64,000 bases of DNA from an uncultured Lachnospiraceae bacterium (GCA_902489645.1 CABUAW010000003.1:1-64000), one strand, 5' to 3'. Positions 37,932 through 47,678 are shown, counted from the stretch's first letter. Notes: generated by a model from the sequence alone, not told the origin. A program made the numbers and translations.

Positions 37932-38999
37932 GTGAAGAAGTTTAAAAGGTATATGTGTTTCGCCGTGATTAGCACAGTGATATTGGGCGGCTGCAGCAGT
38001 TCGGAGTCTTTGGATGTTTCCGGTTCGGGAAATACGCTGGTTGTATTTAATTATGGTGATTATATTGATTTTACCACGATTGAAATGTTTGAAAAGGAAA
38101 CAGGGATTCATGTGGAATATGAGCAGTATGTGACACCGGAGGATATGTACACCAAATTTCAGTCCGGAAATATTCCCTATGATTTAATCTGTACTTCCGA
38201 TTATATGATTGAAAAAATGATTCGCAATGGGGAGGCGAAAAAAATAAATACGGCTTCCATGGAATATTATGGGAATCTGGACCCAACCTATCTGGAGTTT
38301 TGTCAGGCCTTTGATGCGGAGAATGAATATGCGGTTCCATATTTCTGGGGAACGGTAGGTATTTTATACAATACGGAGCTGGTGGATGAAACGGTTGATA
38401 GCTGGGACATTCTCTGGAATGATAAATACAAGAATCAGATTATCATGGAAAACAGTATGCGGGATGCCTTTGAGGTTCCGCTGAAATGGAAAGGCAAGTC
38501 CTTAAACACGACAGATGAAGATGAGCTTCGGGAAGCCCAGTCTCTGCTTATGGAGCAGAAGGCGCTGGTAATGGCTTATATGGTGGATGAATCCAGAGAC
38601 GCCATGATTGCCGGAGATGCGGCTTTGGCTGTTATTTACTCGGGAGATGCGACGGCCGCCATGGAGGCGAATGAAAATCTGGATTATGTAGTGCCGGAGG
38701 AAGGTTCCAATATCTGGTTTGACTGTTGGATGATTCCAAGCTCCTGTAAGCATCAGGAAAATGCTGAAAAATTCATTGATTTTATGAACCGGGAGGATAT
38801 TGCTCAGATTAATTTTGATTATGTTTATTATGGCACTCCGAACCAGGCGGTGTACGAGGCCCTGGATGACGAGACGAAAGAAGATTATACGATTTTTCCC
38901 GAAGAAAGTACGTTGGAAAAGTGTGAAGTGTATCAATATCTTGGAACAGATTCCGAAAACTTTTATAATCAACTGTGGAAAGAATTGAAGGCGTATTAA
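37932..38999 (+). CDS. potD: Spermidine/putrescine-binding lipoprotein PotD
   Basis: A 355-residue lipoprotein with a signal ending in the lipobox LGGC (about residue 21). The mature part is a type-2 periplasmic-binding fold (VVFNYGDYIDFTTIEMFEKE). The start is GTG at 37932, with GGGAG 6 bases before it. Longer upstream readings overlap potC and lack a signal sequence. Confidence 0.92.
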   Translation: MKKFKRYMCFAVISTVILGGCSSSESLDVSGSGNTLVVFNYGDYIDFTTIEMFEKETGIHVEYEQYVTPEDMYTKFQSGNIPYDLICTSDYMIEKMIRNGEAKKINTASMEYYGNLDPTYLEFCQAFDAENEYAVPYFWGTVGILYNTELVDETVDSWDILWNDKYKNQIIMENSMRDAFEVPLKWKGKSLNTTDEDELREAQSLLMEQKALVMAYMVDESRDAMIAGDAALAVIYSGDATAAMEANENLDYVVPEEGSNIWFDCWMIPSSCKHQENAEKFIDFMNREDIAQINFDYVYYGTPNQAVYEALDDETKEDYTIFPEESTLEKCEVYQYLGTDSENFYNQLWKELKAY

Positions 39000-39017
39000 A
39001 CTATAGGAGGCGCAGTT

Positions 39018-39662
39018 TTGGAACTGTTAGAGGAAGTTATTCAAATATACATTGAGAGAAAAGAATGGTTCACGGAGCTTATTGTCCAGCATATGGCATT
39101 GTCAGTTACCGCGATTCTTCTTGCAGGCGTTATGGGGCTTTTGATTGGGATGTGGATTGCAGAGCATGACCGGATAGCCCCGGTGGTACTTGGCATTGCC
39201 AATGTCTTTTATACGATTCCGTCCATTTCTTTGCTTGGAATGTTGATACCGTTTATCGGAATTGGCAATAAGACGGCGGTGGTGGCCCTGACTATCTATG
39301 GTATCATGCCGATGGTCCGTAATACTTATGCGGGAATTAAGGGTGTGGATTCGGATATTATTATGGCGGCCAGGGGCATGGGCAGTACGGATTTTCAGAT
39401 TATGGTTAAAATTAAATTACCGCTGGCTTTGGGGGTGATTATCGCTGGTATCCGAAATATGGTTGTCATGACGATTTCCGTGGCTGCGATTGCCTCATTT
39501 ATCGGCGCCGGCGGACTGGGCGTTGCTATTTACCGGGGAATCACGATTTATAATACGGCGTTGACCTTTGGCGGAAGCTTTTTAATCGCTCTGTTGGCGT
39601 TGGTCTGTGATTTTCTGATTGGATTCATAGAAAAAAGGATAAAAAGGAAAGGAAGTTTTTAA
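39018..39662 (+). CDS. OpuC/Osm-type compatible-solute ABC permease
   Basis: A 214-residue permease with about five helices, the loop AARGMGSTDFQIMVKIKLPLA, and SFIGAGGLGVAIYRGI, as in OpuCB/OpuBB/OsmW. TTG start at 39018 after AGGAGG. Only one permease gene is present, so it probably forms a homodimer. It is in the same operon as potABCD, 18 bases after potD. Confidence 0.88.
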   Translation: MELLEEVIQIYIERKEWFTELIVQHMALSVTAILLAGVMGLLIGMWIAEHDRIAPVVLGIANVFYTIPSISLLGMLIPFIGIGNKTAVVALTIYGIMPMVRNTYAGIKGVDSDIIMAARGMGSTDFQIMVKIKLPLALGVIIAGIRNMVVMTISVAAIASFIGAGGLGVAIYRGITIYNTALTFGGSFLIALLALVCDFLIGFIEKRIKRKGSF

Positions 39663-39663
39663 C

Positions 39664-40647
39664 ATGAAATTGAGAAAATTGGCGGGAGGACTTGCCGTGT
39701 TGATGATGATTGCAGCGATTACAGGCTGTGGAAATAACACAAAAACGACGCAAGTCCCGGAAAGTGGGGCAGATGAAACGGTTTCGGAAAGTACAGAAAG
39801 CAAAGAGAGTCAGGCTGCGGCAGGAGAAACGATAAAGGTTGCGACGAAACCGATGACAGAACAGTACATTCTCGGCGAGATGTTAAAGCTTGTCATAGAA
39901 GACAGCACAGATTACAGTGTGGAAATTACAAAAGGTATCGGCGGCGGTACGAGTAATATTCATCCGGCTATGGAGAAGGGAGAATTTGACCTTTATCCGG
40001 AGTATACATCCAGCGGATGGGTTATGGTTTTGAAGCATGAGGCATCAGAGACGACGGATGAAGAGATGTTTGAAAAGCTGAAAGAAGAATATGAGGAAAA
40101 TTTCGATATGACATGGGTTGGCCTGTATGGTTTTAATAATACCTACGCCATTGTTGCACGCAAAGAAGTAGCCGATGAATACCAGTTGGAAAAAACATCG
40201 GATTTGGCTGCGGTGGCCGACCAGCTTGTATTTGGAGGAAATCCGGATTACATTGAGCGGGAGGATGGATTTAACCTCGTATGTGACACCTATGGTCTGA
40301 ATTTTAAATCGGTTAAAGATATCGATATCGGTTTAAAGTATGAGGCTATGAAAAACGGTGAAATTGATGTGACAAATGGCTTTACTACAGATGCCCAGAT
40401 TAGCCGGGATGATGTGGTCGTATTAGACGATGATAAGAATTTACAGGTCAATTATTTCTGTTCGACGGTTGTAAGGAAGGATTCTCTGGAAAAATATCCG
40501 GGTCTGGAAGAGGCGCTGATGAAAATGGACGGAATTTTGACAGATAAAGAGATGGCCGGTCTGAACTATCAGGTGGAAGTCGAAGGAAAAGATGAGGCGG
40601 ATGTTGCCAAAGAATTTCTGACTTCTAAAGGAATAATTGAGGAATAG
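39664..40647 (+). CDS. OpuC/OsmF-type substrate-binding lipoprotein
   Basis: A 327-residue binding protein with lipobox ITGC (about residue 21) and an acidic linker (TVSESTESKESQAAAGE). The QAT-family solute-binding domain shows TEQYILGEMLKLVIEDSTDY, then GGTSNIHPAM and DLYPEYTSSGW. Likely ligand is glycine betaine, choline, carnitine or a related quaternary ammonium compound; which one cannot be read from the sequence. Confidence 0.88.
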   Translation: MKLRKLAGGLAVLMMIAAITGCGNNTKTTQVPESGADETVSESTESKESQAAAGETIKVATKPMTEQYILGEMLKLVIEDSTDYSVEITKGIGGGTSNIHPAMEKGEFDLYPEYTSSGWVMVLKHEASETTDEEMFEKLKEEYEENFDMTWVGLYGFNNTYAIVARKEVADEYQLEKTSDLAAVADQLVFGGNPDYIEREDGFNLVCDTYGLNFKSVKDIDIGLKYEAMKNGEIDVTNGFTTDAQISRDDVVVLDDDKNLQVNYFCSTVVRKDSLEKYPGLEEALMKMDGILTDKEMAGLNYQVEVEGKDEADVAKEFLTSKGIIEE

Positions 40648-40662
40648 TCGGGGAGTAATTTA

Positions 40663-41391
40663 ATGAATATTATTACGCTGGAACATGTGACGAAAAGCTT
40701 TGACGGACAGAGAGTGCTGGAGGATTTTAACCTTTCAGTCAGGGAAGGCGAATTCCTTACGGTCATCGGACGCTCCGGATGCGGTAAAACTACGATGTTA
40801 AAGCTGATTAATGGGCTGCTTACACCGGATGAAGGCGCTGTGTTTGTCGAGGGGCATAATATTGCCGGGACAGATATTATCGCCCTTCGGCGGCGGATTG
40901 GCTATGTGATTCAAAACAGGGGTCTGTTTCCGCATATGACGGTGGAAAAAAATATTACTTATGTTCCGGTGATTAGCGGAAAGAAAAATAAGAAAGAAAA
41001 TCGTGAGCTGGCAGAACAGCTTTTGAAGCTGGTCGGTCTGGAAACGGATAAGCTGGGGCGGTATCCATCGGAGCTTTCCGGCGGCCAGCAGCAGCGCGTA
41101 GGAATTGCCCGGGCCCTGGCAGCGAATCCCAAAATTCTTCTCATGGATGAACCCTTCGGGGCCCTGGATGAAATTACTCGGCAAACGATGCAGGATGAGA
41201 TTTTAAGACTTCAAAAAAAACTAAAGCTCACCATTATATTTATTACGCATGATATCCGGGAAGCAATGAAATTAGGCGACCGGGTGATGGTCATGGAAGG
41301 CGGAAAGGCTGTTCAGCTTGATACGCCGGAAAATATATGCCGGGCGCCGGCGGACAGCTTTGTGTCCGATTTAATAAAAAGCGTACGGTAG
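40663..41391 (+). CDS. OpuC/Osm-type ABC ATPase (no CBS domains)
   Basis: A 242-residue ATPase with Walker [10 protein letters not shown], signature [16 protein letters not shown] and Walker [17 protein letters not shown]. It lacks the C-terminal CBS pair that senses ionic strength in OpuA/OpuCA, so uptake may not be osmotically gated (inference). It is the last gene of the operon and is followed by a strong terminator. Confidence 0.9.
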   Translation: MNIITLEHVTKSFDGQRVLEDFNLSVREGEFLTVIGRSGCGKTTMLKLINGLLTPDEGAVFVEGHNIAGTDIIALRRRIGYVIQNRGLFPHMTVEKNITYVPVISGKKNKKENRELAEQLLKLVGLETDKLGRYPSELSGGQQQRVGIARALAANPKILLMDEPFGALDEITRQTMQDEILRLQKKLKLTIIFITHDIREAMKLGDRVMVMEGGKAVQLDTPENICRAPADSFVSDLIKSVR

Positions 41392-41426
41392 GCAGCGCAA
41401 AAAATTATTATATGACGAAATCAGAA

Positions 41427-41459
41427 AGGGCCAACCCATGAATTTTTCGGGTTGGCCTT
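41427..41459. terminator. Bidirectional terminator between the ABC operon and DUF1015 gene
   Basis: GGCCAACCC (41429-41437) / GGGTTGGCC (41449-41457) forms a perfect 9-bp stem flanked by AAA and TTA, serving the two convergent transcripts. Confidence 0.75.
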
Positions 41460-41485
41460 AGTGTTTAAATATTTAATTCTTCCGG

Positions 41486-42730
41486 TCAAAGGGCTAAATC
41501 ATGTATAAAGATGCCGCTTCGGAGCTTTGGTTCGAACCAGGTAGATTTCGGCGGCATAATACAGCCGGAATCGGCAATGTCCATTAAATCGTCTAAGGTG
41601 GTCGGATAGAGGGCGAAAGCGACGCCGTGCCCCTCGTTGACGAGCCGTTCCAGCTCGGTCAGACCCCGGATACCGCCCACAAAGTCAATGCGGGAGTTTG
41701 TACGCGGGTCATCAATGTTTAAAACGGGTCCGAGTAAGTTGTTCTGCAGGATGGATACATCCAACTGTTCCACCGGATTATCTTCATTGAACGTCCCCTT
41801 TTTAAAGGTCAAACGGTACCATTTTCCGTCCAGGTACATGCCGGCCTGGTGTTTTCTTGTCGGCTCATAACGTTCCAAAAGGGGCGTCACGTCAAAATTT
41901 TTTTCTAATTTTTTGAGAAAATCCTTCCGTGACATGCCGTTTAAATCGTGGACATATCGATTATATGGCCATATGTGAAGCTGCTCATCAGGAAAGATGA
42001 CCGAGAGAAAATAATTAAATTCTTCATCTCCGGTATAAGCCGGATGCTCTTTTCTGCGTTTCATACCTACATGAAAGGCCGACGCGGCCCGGTGGTGGCC
42101 GTCGGCGATGTACAAATATGGAATCGTTTCAAATTCTTTTTGGAATCCGATAATGGTCTGTTCGTCATCAATCAGCCATACCGTATGACGGACATTATCC
42201 TCTGCGGTGAAATCGTAGATTGGCGTATAGCTGTCCATCCAGTATTTCATCGCATGTGTGACATTTTGCCGGGCCCGGTAGGTCAGAAAAATTGGTCCGG
42301 TATTGGCGTTGCAGGTATCGACATGGCGGATACGGTCCTCCTCTTTATCTGCCCGGGTCATTTCATGCTTTTTGATAATTCCGTTGGCATAGTCGTCAAT
42401 AGAAACACAGCCGACAAGTCCGGTCTGGACCCGTCCATACATAATTTCACGATATATATAAAGACAGGGTTTTGAATCCTGAATGTAAATGCCGTTGGTA
42501 CGCATCTGTTTTAATGTGTCCGCGGCTTTTTTATATACACGGTCATCGTAAGGATTTACAGAAGCGTCAAAATTAATTTCCGCTTTGTCCACATGCAGAA
42601 AAGAATAAGGGTTATTTTGGACGAGCTTTCGGGCTTCTTCCGTATTCATCACATCATAGGGTAATGCGGCAACCTGGCCGGCCAGAGACGGGACCGGACG
42701 GATAGCGGCAAAGGGTTTTAAAACAGCCAT
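41486..42730 (-). CDS. DUF1015 family protein
   Basis: A 414-residue cytosolic protein with the family landmarks AALPYDVMNTEEAR near the N-terminus, IADGHHRAASAFHV in the middle, and DFVGGIRGL near the end. Its biochemical role is not established. The conserved DGHHR motif suggests an enzymatic pocket. GGAGG-type ribosome binding site before the ATG at 42730. Confidence 0.88.
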   Translation of the reverse strand: MAVLKPFAAIRPVPSLAGQVAALPYDVMNTEEARKLVQNNPYSFLHVDKAEINFDASVNPYDDRVYKKAADTLKQMRTNGIYIQDSKPCLYIYREIMYGRVQTGLVGCVSIDDYANGIIKKHEMTRADKEEDRIRHVDTCNANTGPIFLTYRARQNVTHAMKYWMDSYTPIYDFTAEDNVRHTVWLIDDEQTIIGFQKEFETIPYLYIADGHHRAASAFHVGMKRRKEHPAYTGDEEFNYFLSVIFPDEQLHIWPYNRYVHDLNGMSRKDFLKKLEKNFDVTPLLERYEPTRKHQAGMYLDGKWYRLTFKKGTFNEDNPVEQLDVSILQNNLLGPVLNIDDPRTNSRIDFVGGIRGLTELERLVNEGHGVAFALYPTTLDDLMDIADSGCIMPPKSTWFEPKLRSGIFIHDLAL

Positions 42731-42954
42731 GATATCCTCCTTAAATGTGTAGTCTTAATTGAAAAGGTAACTTCTATAATAGCACAGGTAATTACAAAAC
42801 TTCAAGTATTATCGTGCTAGTTTGTTAAAGAAATTGTTTTAAAATACAAGAAATTGACGGAATTTGTAGGAAAACTGTAAGAATTATTCAGGCTTTCATT
42901 CATACACAAAAATATATAAGGTGCTATACTACGTGCATATGAAAGGTGATGTGT

Positions 42955-44211
42955 ATGGGAAATACGTTGGATATAATTATTGTATGTATACTTCGGTTAT
43001 TTGTTCTTTTATATTTATATCAGACAGTGTATTTACTGGTTGGCCTTTTTTGCAGGCCGAAACGGTTTGCCGCCAGAATTCTTCATCGGTATGCGGTATT
43101 AATATCTGCGCGAAATGAGAGAGCGGTTATTGCGAATCTGATAGAGAGTATAAAGAATCAGGATTATCCGTCAGAGCTTGTGGATATATTTGTTGTGGCC
43201 GATAATTGTACGGACGATACGGCGGCGGTGGCCCGGGAGGCGGGCGCAGTCGTTTATGAACGGTTTGACCAGAGACAAAAGGGAAAAGGATATGCCCTGA
43301 ATTATCTTTTGGGAATGATTAAGCAGCAGTACAGGGCCGATGATTATGAAGGATATTTTGTATTTGACGCGGACAATATCCTGGAAAAAGACTATATTTC
43401 TCAGATGAACAGGGTATTTGACAACGGATATGCGCTGGTTACCAGTTATCGAAATTCAAAAAATTTCAGCGATAACTGGATTACCTCCGGCTATGGGCTG
43501 TGGTTTTTAAGAGAAGCCAGATATTTGAATAATGCCCGGATGATTCTTGGAGCAAGCTGCGTTGTATCGGGGACAGGCTTTTTAGTTCATAAAAATATCA
43601 TTAAACGTAACGGCGGATGGAATTGCTTCCTGTTGACAGAGGATATTCAGTTTTCCACAGAAAATATTATCCATGGTGATAAAATCGGATATTGTGGGGA
43701 TGCTATGTTTTATGATGAGCAGCCGGTACATTTTTTGGATTCATGGAATCAGAGGCTTCGTTGGTCCAAAGGATTTTATCAGGTATTTTTCCGATACGGA
43801 AAAGACCTGATGAAAAAAATATTCCTTGAGTTTAAATTTTCCTGTTACGATATGTTTATGACGCTGCTCCCGGGAATTTTCGCATCCATTTTAATTATTT
43901 TGGCTTGTCTGAGCGTTGTGGTTGCAGAGGGTACAAGCTCCAAAGTTTTGATGGATGCGCTTATATCTTTGGTCCTTTATTCGGTGGCCGCATCTTATAT
44001 TTCATTTTTTGCCATGGGATTGATAACAACAATCACTGAGTGGAAAAAGATATATTGCTGTCCGACAAAGAAAATTATATATTTATTTACATTCCCGATT
44101 TTTATGTTTACGTATTTGCCAATATCCATTGTGGCTATATTTGCAAAAATCCATTGGAAACCGATTCCCCATTCACTGGCTGTTACGGCAAATCAAATTA
44201 AGGGGCAATAA
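42955..44211 (+). CDS. Membrane GT2 glycosyltransferase
   Basis: A 418-residue protein with an N-terminal membrane helix (about 5-30) and a family-2 glycosyltransferase domain: VADNCTDDT, FVFDADNIL (DxD), TEDIQFS (catalytic acidic pair), NQRLRWSKG (Q-x-x-R-W, typical of processive enzymes). Three C-terminal helices follow. It resembles BcsA/IcaA-like or hyaluronan-type polysaccharide synthases; product unknown. The start at 42955 has AAAGG 8 bases upstream. Confidence 0.85.
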   Translation: MGNTLDIIIVCILRLFVLLYLYQTVYLLVGLFCRPKRFAARILHRYAVLISARNERAVIANLIESIKNQDYPSELVDIFVVADNCTDDTAAVAREAGAVVYERFDQRQKGKGYALNYLLGMIKQQYRADDYEGYFVFDADNILEKDYISQMNRVFDNGYALVTSYRNSKNFSDNWITSGYGLWFLREARYLNNARMILGASCVVSGTGFLVHKNIIKRNGGWNCFLLTEDIQFSTENIIHGDKIGYCGDAMFYDEQPVHFLDSWNQRLRWSKGFYQVFFRYGKDLMKKIFLEFKFSCYDMFMTLLPGIFASILIILACLSVVVAEGTSSKVLMDALISLVLYSVAASYISFFAMGLITTITEWKKIYCCPTKKIIYLFTFPIFMFTYLPISIVAIFAKIHWKPIPHSLAVTANQIKGQ

Positions 44212-44223
44212 GAAAAAAAGGTG

Positions 44224-44252
44224 TTGACAAACAGAGAAATATTTGTTATATT
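44224..44252 (+). promoter_or_regulatory. SigA-type promoter of the hsp20 gene
   Basis: TTGACA (44224-44229) and TATATT (44247-44252), spacer 17. No CIRCE element (HrcA operator) is seen between it and the gene. Confidence 0.8.
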
Positions 44253-44302
44253 ACATGTAGAACATATAAAACAAATAAAACAATCGAATGGAGGAATGGT
44301 TT

Positions 44303-44752
44303 ATGTTAATGCCAAGTATTTTTAATAATAGTTTGTTTGATGAGATGATGGATTTCCCATTCGGAAGAGATTTCTTTGGTGATACCGGCCGTATGCTGGG
44401 CGAGTATCGAACAGGAATGATGAAAACGGATGTAAAGGAAGCCGACGGCGTTTATGAAGTTGATATGGAACTTCCAGGATATAAAAAAGAAGATATCTCC
44501 GCAAAACTTGAAAAAGGATATCTTACGATTACAGCCATGAAGAATGAGGAAAACAATCAAAATGATGCCGAAGGCAGATATATTCGCCGGGAGCGTTATT
44601 CCGGTCAGTGTTCAAGAAGTTTCTTTGTCGGTGAGAATGTTCGTCAGGAGGACATTCATGCAAGATTTGAGGATGGTATTTTGAAATTAACAGTGCCGAA
44701 AACCGAACCGGCTAAAATTGAAGAACAGAAATATATATCCATTGAAGGCTGA
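44303..44752 (+). CDS. Small heat-shock protein (Hsp20/alpha-crystallin)
   Basis: A 149-residue chaperone with an N-terminal arm (MLMPSIFNNSLFDEMMDFPFG), an alpha-crystallin domain at about 40-135 (VDMELPGYKKEDISAKLEKG and GILKLTVPK), and an IxI-like tail. It is similar to clostridial Hsp18. The ATG at 44303 follows GGAGG. Monocistronic with its own promoter and terminator. Confidence 0.93.
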   Translation: MLMPSIFNNSLFDEMMDFPFGRDFFGDTGRMLGEYRTGMMKTDVKEADGVYEVDMELPGYKKEDISAKLEKGYLTITAMKNEENNQNDAEGRYIRRERYSGQCSRSFFVGENVRQEDIHARFEDGILKLTVPKTEPAKIEEQKYISIEG

Positions 44753-44774
44753 TGGATACACTTCCCTGCTTTCT

Positions 44775-44806
44775 CCGGGTGCCCCAGAAGGACACCCGGT
44801 TTTTTT
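44775..44806 (+). terminator. Terminator of hsp20
   Basis: CCGGGTG (44775-44781) / CACCCGG (44793-44799) followed by seven T residues. Confidence 0.88.
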
Positions 44807-44887
44807 GTATTAAAGAAATCCTCGCAGATATAAAAGACATATGATATAATAAGAAAGAATGTATCGTAGAGAGTGAGACAATGAGCT

Positions 44888-45853
44888 ATGGAATATGTTG
44901 TCGTGGATTTTGAATGGAATCAATCTCCATATGGTAAAAATGCTTCAAATAAACATCTTCCCTTTGAGATTATTGAGATTGGAGCAGTAAAGCTGGACGA
45001 AGACGGACAGGAGATTGACCGGTTCGAGGAGGTCATTAAACCGAAGGTCTACAGAAAGATGCACCATGTGACGAAAAATCTGACGGGAATCACTGAAAAG
45101 GAATTAAGCCGGGGACGGGTTTTTCCGAAAGCATTGGTGGATTTTATGCTTTGGTGCGGTGATGATTTCCGGTTCTGTACCTGGGGAAACCTGGATTTGC
45201 TGGAGCTTCAGCGGAATATGAAGTTTTATCATCTGGAAGATTTACTGGTTGGGCCGGTTAAATATTATAATGTACAAAAACTGTTTCGTATACTTTATGA
45301 TAATGAGAATGGCGCGGCCTCTTTGGAATATGCGGTGGATTTTTTGCAGATTGGCCGGAAAGGAAGTTTTCACCGGGCCATTAATGATGCTGAATATACG
45401 GCTGAAATTTTTGCCCTGATGGATAAAGAGGAAGTGGAGAAATGGTATACGGTAGATTATTATCAGAATCCAAAGACACGCAAAGAAGAACTCAAGCTGG
45501 TTTATGAAACCTATTTTAAATATATTTCAAAGGAATTTACCAGTAAGGAAGCGGCCATGGCCGACAGAGAAGTCCGCACGACCCGGTGCTATAAGTGCGG
45601 CCGGCCCGCGCTTAAACGTATTCGCTGGTTTTCGGGGAAGAACCGATGCTATTATTGTCTGGCCGAATGTGCGGAGCATGGTTATATACGGGGAAAAATC
45701 CGTTTGAAAAAGACGGATGAAGACAAGGTTTATGTAGTAAAGACACTGCGTCAGATTGACGAAGAGGGCGCGAAACGGATTGCCGAAATAAAAGAAGAGG
45801 TCCGGCAGAAGCGTCAGGAAAAACGGCACAGGGAGGGAACCCATGAAGGCTAA
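44888..45853 (+). CDS. DEDDh-type 3'-5' exonuclease with zinc ribbon
   Basis: A 321-residue protein. Its exonuclease fold (1-180) carries VVDFEWN (Asp/Glu of Exo I), a middle Exo II region with WGNLD, and HRAINDAEYTAEIF (Exo III His and Asp). A C-terminal four-Cys ribbon (CYKCG...CYYCLAEC) and a basic tail suggest nucleic-acid binding. It is related to RNase T/KapD-type nucleases; the substrate is uncertain. It overlaps the next gene by 11 bases. Confidence 0.85.
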   Translation: MEYVVVDFEWNQSPYGKNASNKHLPFEIIEIGAVKLDEDGQEIDRFEEVIKPKVYRKMHHVTKNLTGITEKELSRGRVFPKALVDFMLWCGDDFRFCTWGNLDLLELQRNMKFYHLEDLLVGPVKYYNVQKLFRILYDNENGAASLEYAVDFLQIGRKGSFHRAINDAEYTAEIFALMDKEEVEKWYTVDYYQNPKTRKEELKLVYETYFKYISKEFTSKEAAMADREVRTTRCYKCGRPALKRIRWFSGKNRCYYCLAECAEHGYIRGKIRLKKTDEDKVYVVKTLRQIDEEGAKRIAEIKEEVRQKRQEKRHREGTHEG

Positions 45854-46739
45854 ATTTATCATAAATCCTTCATCTGGAAAACAAAATTTTTTAAAAAGTA
45901 TCGAAAGCGTTGTTGGCTGTCTTGTGTTAAATCAGGTGGTGAATCAGGTAGATGTGGTTTACACAAAGCAGGAAGGGGATGCGCTCTCGGAAGCCAGGAA
46001 TATAAAAAAAGGCGAGTATGATTTTGTCGTATCCGTCGGCGGCGACGGGACGCTCAATGATGTGGTCAACGGTCTGATGGAGGGCGGCAGCGAGACTCCT
46101 TTAGCGGTCATTTCTGTCGGAACGGCCAATGATTTTGCCCAGTATGCCAAACCGCCTCAAACGCCGGAGGCTTTTTGTAAGATGATTATGGAGTTTAAAA
46201 TCCGTTGTATCGATGTTGGTAAAATTAATGACCGTTATTTTATCAACCGGGTCAGCGGCGGATTCGGCGCCAATGTCGGTGATAAGGTTTCTCAGGAATC
46301 AAAGGCTGTGCTTGGAAAGCTGGCGTATTATATGGAGGGCGCTCTGGATTTTTCGAAACGGGGCGTTGAAACACTGAGGGTCCGTTTTGATTCGATGCAG
46401 TTTAAGGGAGAAAGGGAAGTTATTTATTTCATGGTTCTTAATACCTGCGCCGGATTCGGAATGAACCGGGGGCTTCCCGAAAAGGACCCGGATGACGGTT
46501 CCCTGGATGTTATGATTGTAAAAAAGATTGATTTGGGGCAGGTTCCGGGATTGGGTATACAGGCATTGACGAAGAAGATGGTAAAACACCCGAAGGTGCG
46601 CCATTTTCGGACAGAGCGGATTCGGATTGAATCGGCGGATAACAGAGATATCGTTGTTGACTATGATGGTCAGGTTTTTGGAAAGCTTCCGGTGGAGCTT
46701 TCAATTATACCGAAAGCTATAAAATTAATTATACCTTAA
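45843..46739 (+). CDS. Diacylglycerol/lipid kinase (YegS/BmrU family)
   Basis: A 298-residue kinase of the DAGK catalytic family, with N-terminal KFIINPSSGK and the nucleotide-binding SVGGDGTLNDVVNGL (about 58-72), GTANDFA and a beta-sandwich C-terminal domain. It phosphorylates membrane lipids or related substrates. It overlaps the exonuclease and ends at a strong terminator. Confidence 0.9.
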   Translation: MKAKFIINPSSGKQNFLKSIESVVGCLVLNQVVNQVDVVYTKQEGDALSEARNIKKGEYDFVVSVGGDGTLNDVVNGLMEGGSETPLAVISVGTANDFAQYAKPPQTPEAFCKMIMEFKIRCIDVGKINDRYFINRVSGGFGANVGDKVSQESKAVLGKLAYYMEGALDFSKRGVETLRVRFDSMQFKGEREVIYFMVLNTCAGFGMNRGLPEKDPDDGSLDVMIVKKIDLGQVPGLGIQALTKKMVKHPKVRHFRTERIRIESADNRDIVVDYDGQVFGKLPVELSIIPKAIKLIIP

Positions 46740-46740
46740 A

Positions 46741-46766
46741 AGTGCCGCAAAATGCGGCACTTTTTT
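46741..46766 (+). terminator. Terminator after the lipid kinase gene
   Basis: AGTGCCGCA / TGCGGCACT hairpin followed by TTTTTT. Confidence 0.9.
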
Positions 46767-46778
46767 CGAGTGTGAAAA

Positions 46779-46925
46779 TCAGCAGTCTTTCTTTCTGCCG
46801 ATGCTTAAGATAAACTGGCAAACTTCCTTCCAGGACTTATGGCACTGGATGCAGCAGCGGTCCAGAAATTTATGGTCATAACAAAGAACAGAAAGCTTTT
46901 TATTTATATTTTTGCGGTTTTGCAT
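46779..46925 (-). CDS. Small cysteine-rich protein (unrecognised)
   Basis: A 48-residue frame beginning MQNRKNINKKLSVLCYDH, with six Cys (15, 24, 25, 28, 36, 48) including a CCIQC cluster, and a basic composition. It could be a small metal-binding protein. The ribosome binding site is weak and no family is recognised. It lies downstream of and in the same direction as trmB. Confidence 0.4.
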   Translation of the reverse strand: MQNRKNINKKLSVLCYDHKFLDRCCIQCHKSWKEVCQFILSIGRKKDC

Positions 46926-47002
46926 AATAGTCCGGCTTTCGGGTAATTATTAAACAATATATGCGGATGATTGAGCAGTGTGTCCCGCCGCCGGGGGATT
47001 TT

Positions 47003-47638
47003 TTAACGATATGCAACCAGACGGTGGATGGGATGTCCGAGGGAAGAAAATTTAGCTTCATATTCGGTCATGACGTTGCCTTCCACGTAAGGGCTGTGGT
47101 GCAGGTCATAGGTTACATTTTCAAGTGTCCAGCCGGCTGCAGCGACCTCTTCCAGGGAAAAATCAAAAAGGGGACGGTTGTCTGTTTTAAAAATAACCTT
47201 TCCCTCCGGGTTTAAAATCTGATGATAGCGCTTCCAAAAATCCCGGTAGGTCAAACGGCGTTTCGCATGGCGTTCCTTTGGCCAGGGGTCTGAAAAGTTC
47301 AGATAAATGCCGTCAACCTCATGTTCACCGAAAACATCGGTGATTTCTTCCGCATCCATACGAATAAAGCGAAGATTATCTCCTTCAAAGGTTTCACATT
47401 TTTCTAAAGCCCGGACGAGGACACTGGAGTATTTTTCAATTCCAATAAAGTTTTTATCCGGATTCTGGCGGGCCATTTCAAGGATAAACTGCCCCTTACC
47501 CATACCGATTTCTATATAAAGTGGTTTATCATTTCCAAAAACCTTATGCCATTGCCCTTTTTTTTCAGTGATTTCCTGGATAACCAGGGGATTGGCTGCA
47601 ATGGTTTCACGCGAACCCTTGACATTTCGTAAACGCAT
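47003..47638 (-). CDS. trmB: tRNA (guanine-46-N7) methyltransferase TrmB
   Basis: A 211-residue SAM methyltransferase with YIEIGMGKGQFILEMA (SAM loop), VDGIYLNFSDPWPKERHAKRR (catalytic Asp and PWPK motif), and C-terminal TEYEAKF. The start at 47638 (MRLRNVKGSRE) has AGGAG 11 bases upstream and the usual family length. An upstream frame extension lacks support. Confidence 0.95.
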   Translation of the reverse strand: MRLRNVKGSRETIAANPLVIQEITEKKGQWHKVFGNDKPLYIEIGMGKGQFILEMARQNPDKNFIGIEKYSSVLVRALEKCETFEGDNLRFIRMDAEEITDVFGEHEVDGIYLNFSDPWPKERHAKRRLTYRDFWKRYHQILNPEGKVIFKTDNRPLFDFSLEEVAAAGWTLENVTYDLHHSPYVEGNVMTEYEAKFSSLGHPIHRLVAYR

Positions 47639-47678
47639 GTGTGAATCAACTCCTTCTCCGTAAGAATATATCATAAAA

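Noticed and set aside
46961..47215. A rightward 84-codon frame opposite trmB
   Set aside because: It is antisense to the clearly coding end of trmB and has no ribosome binding site.
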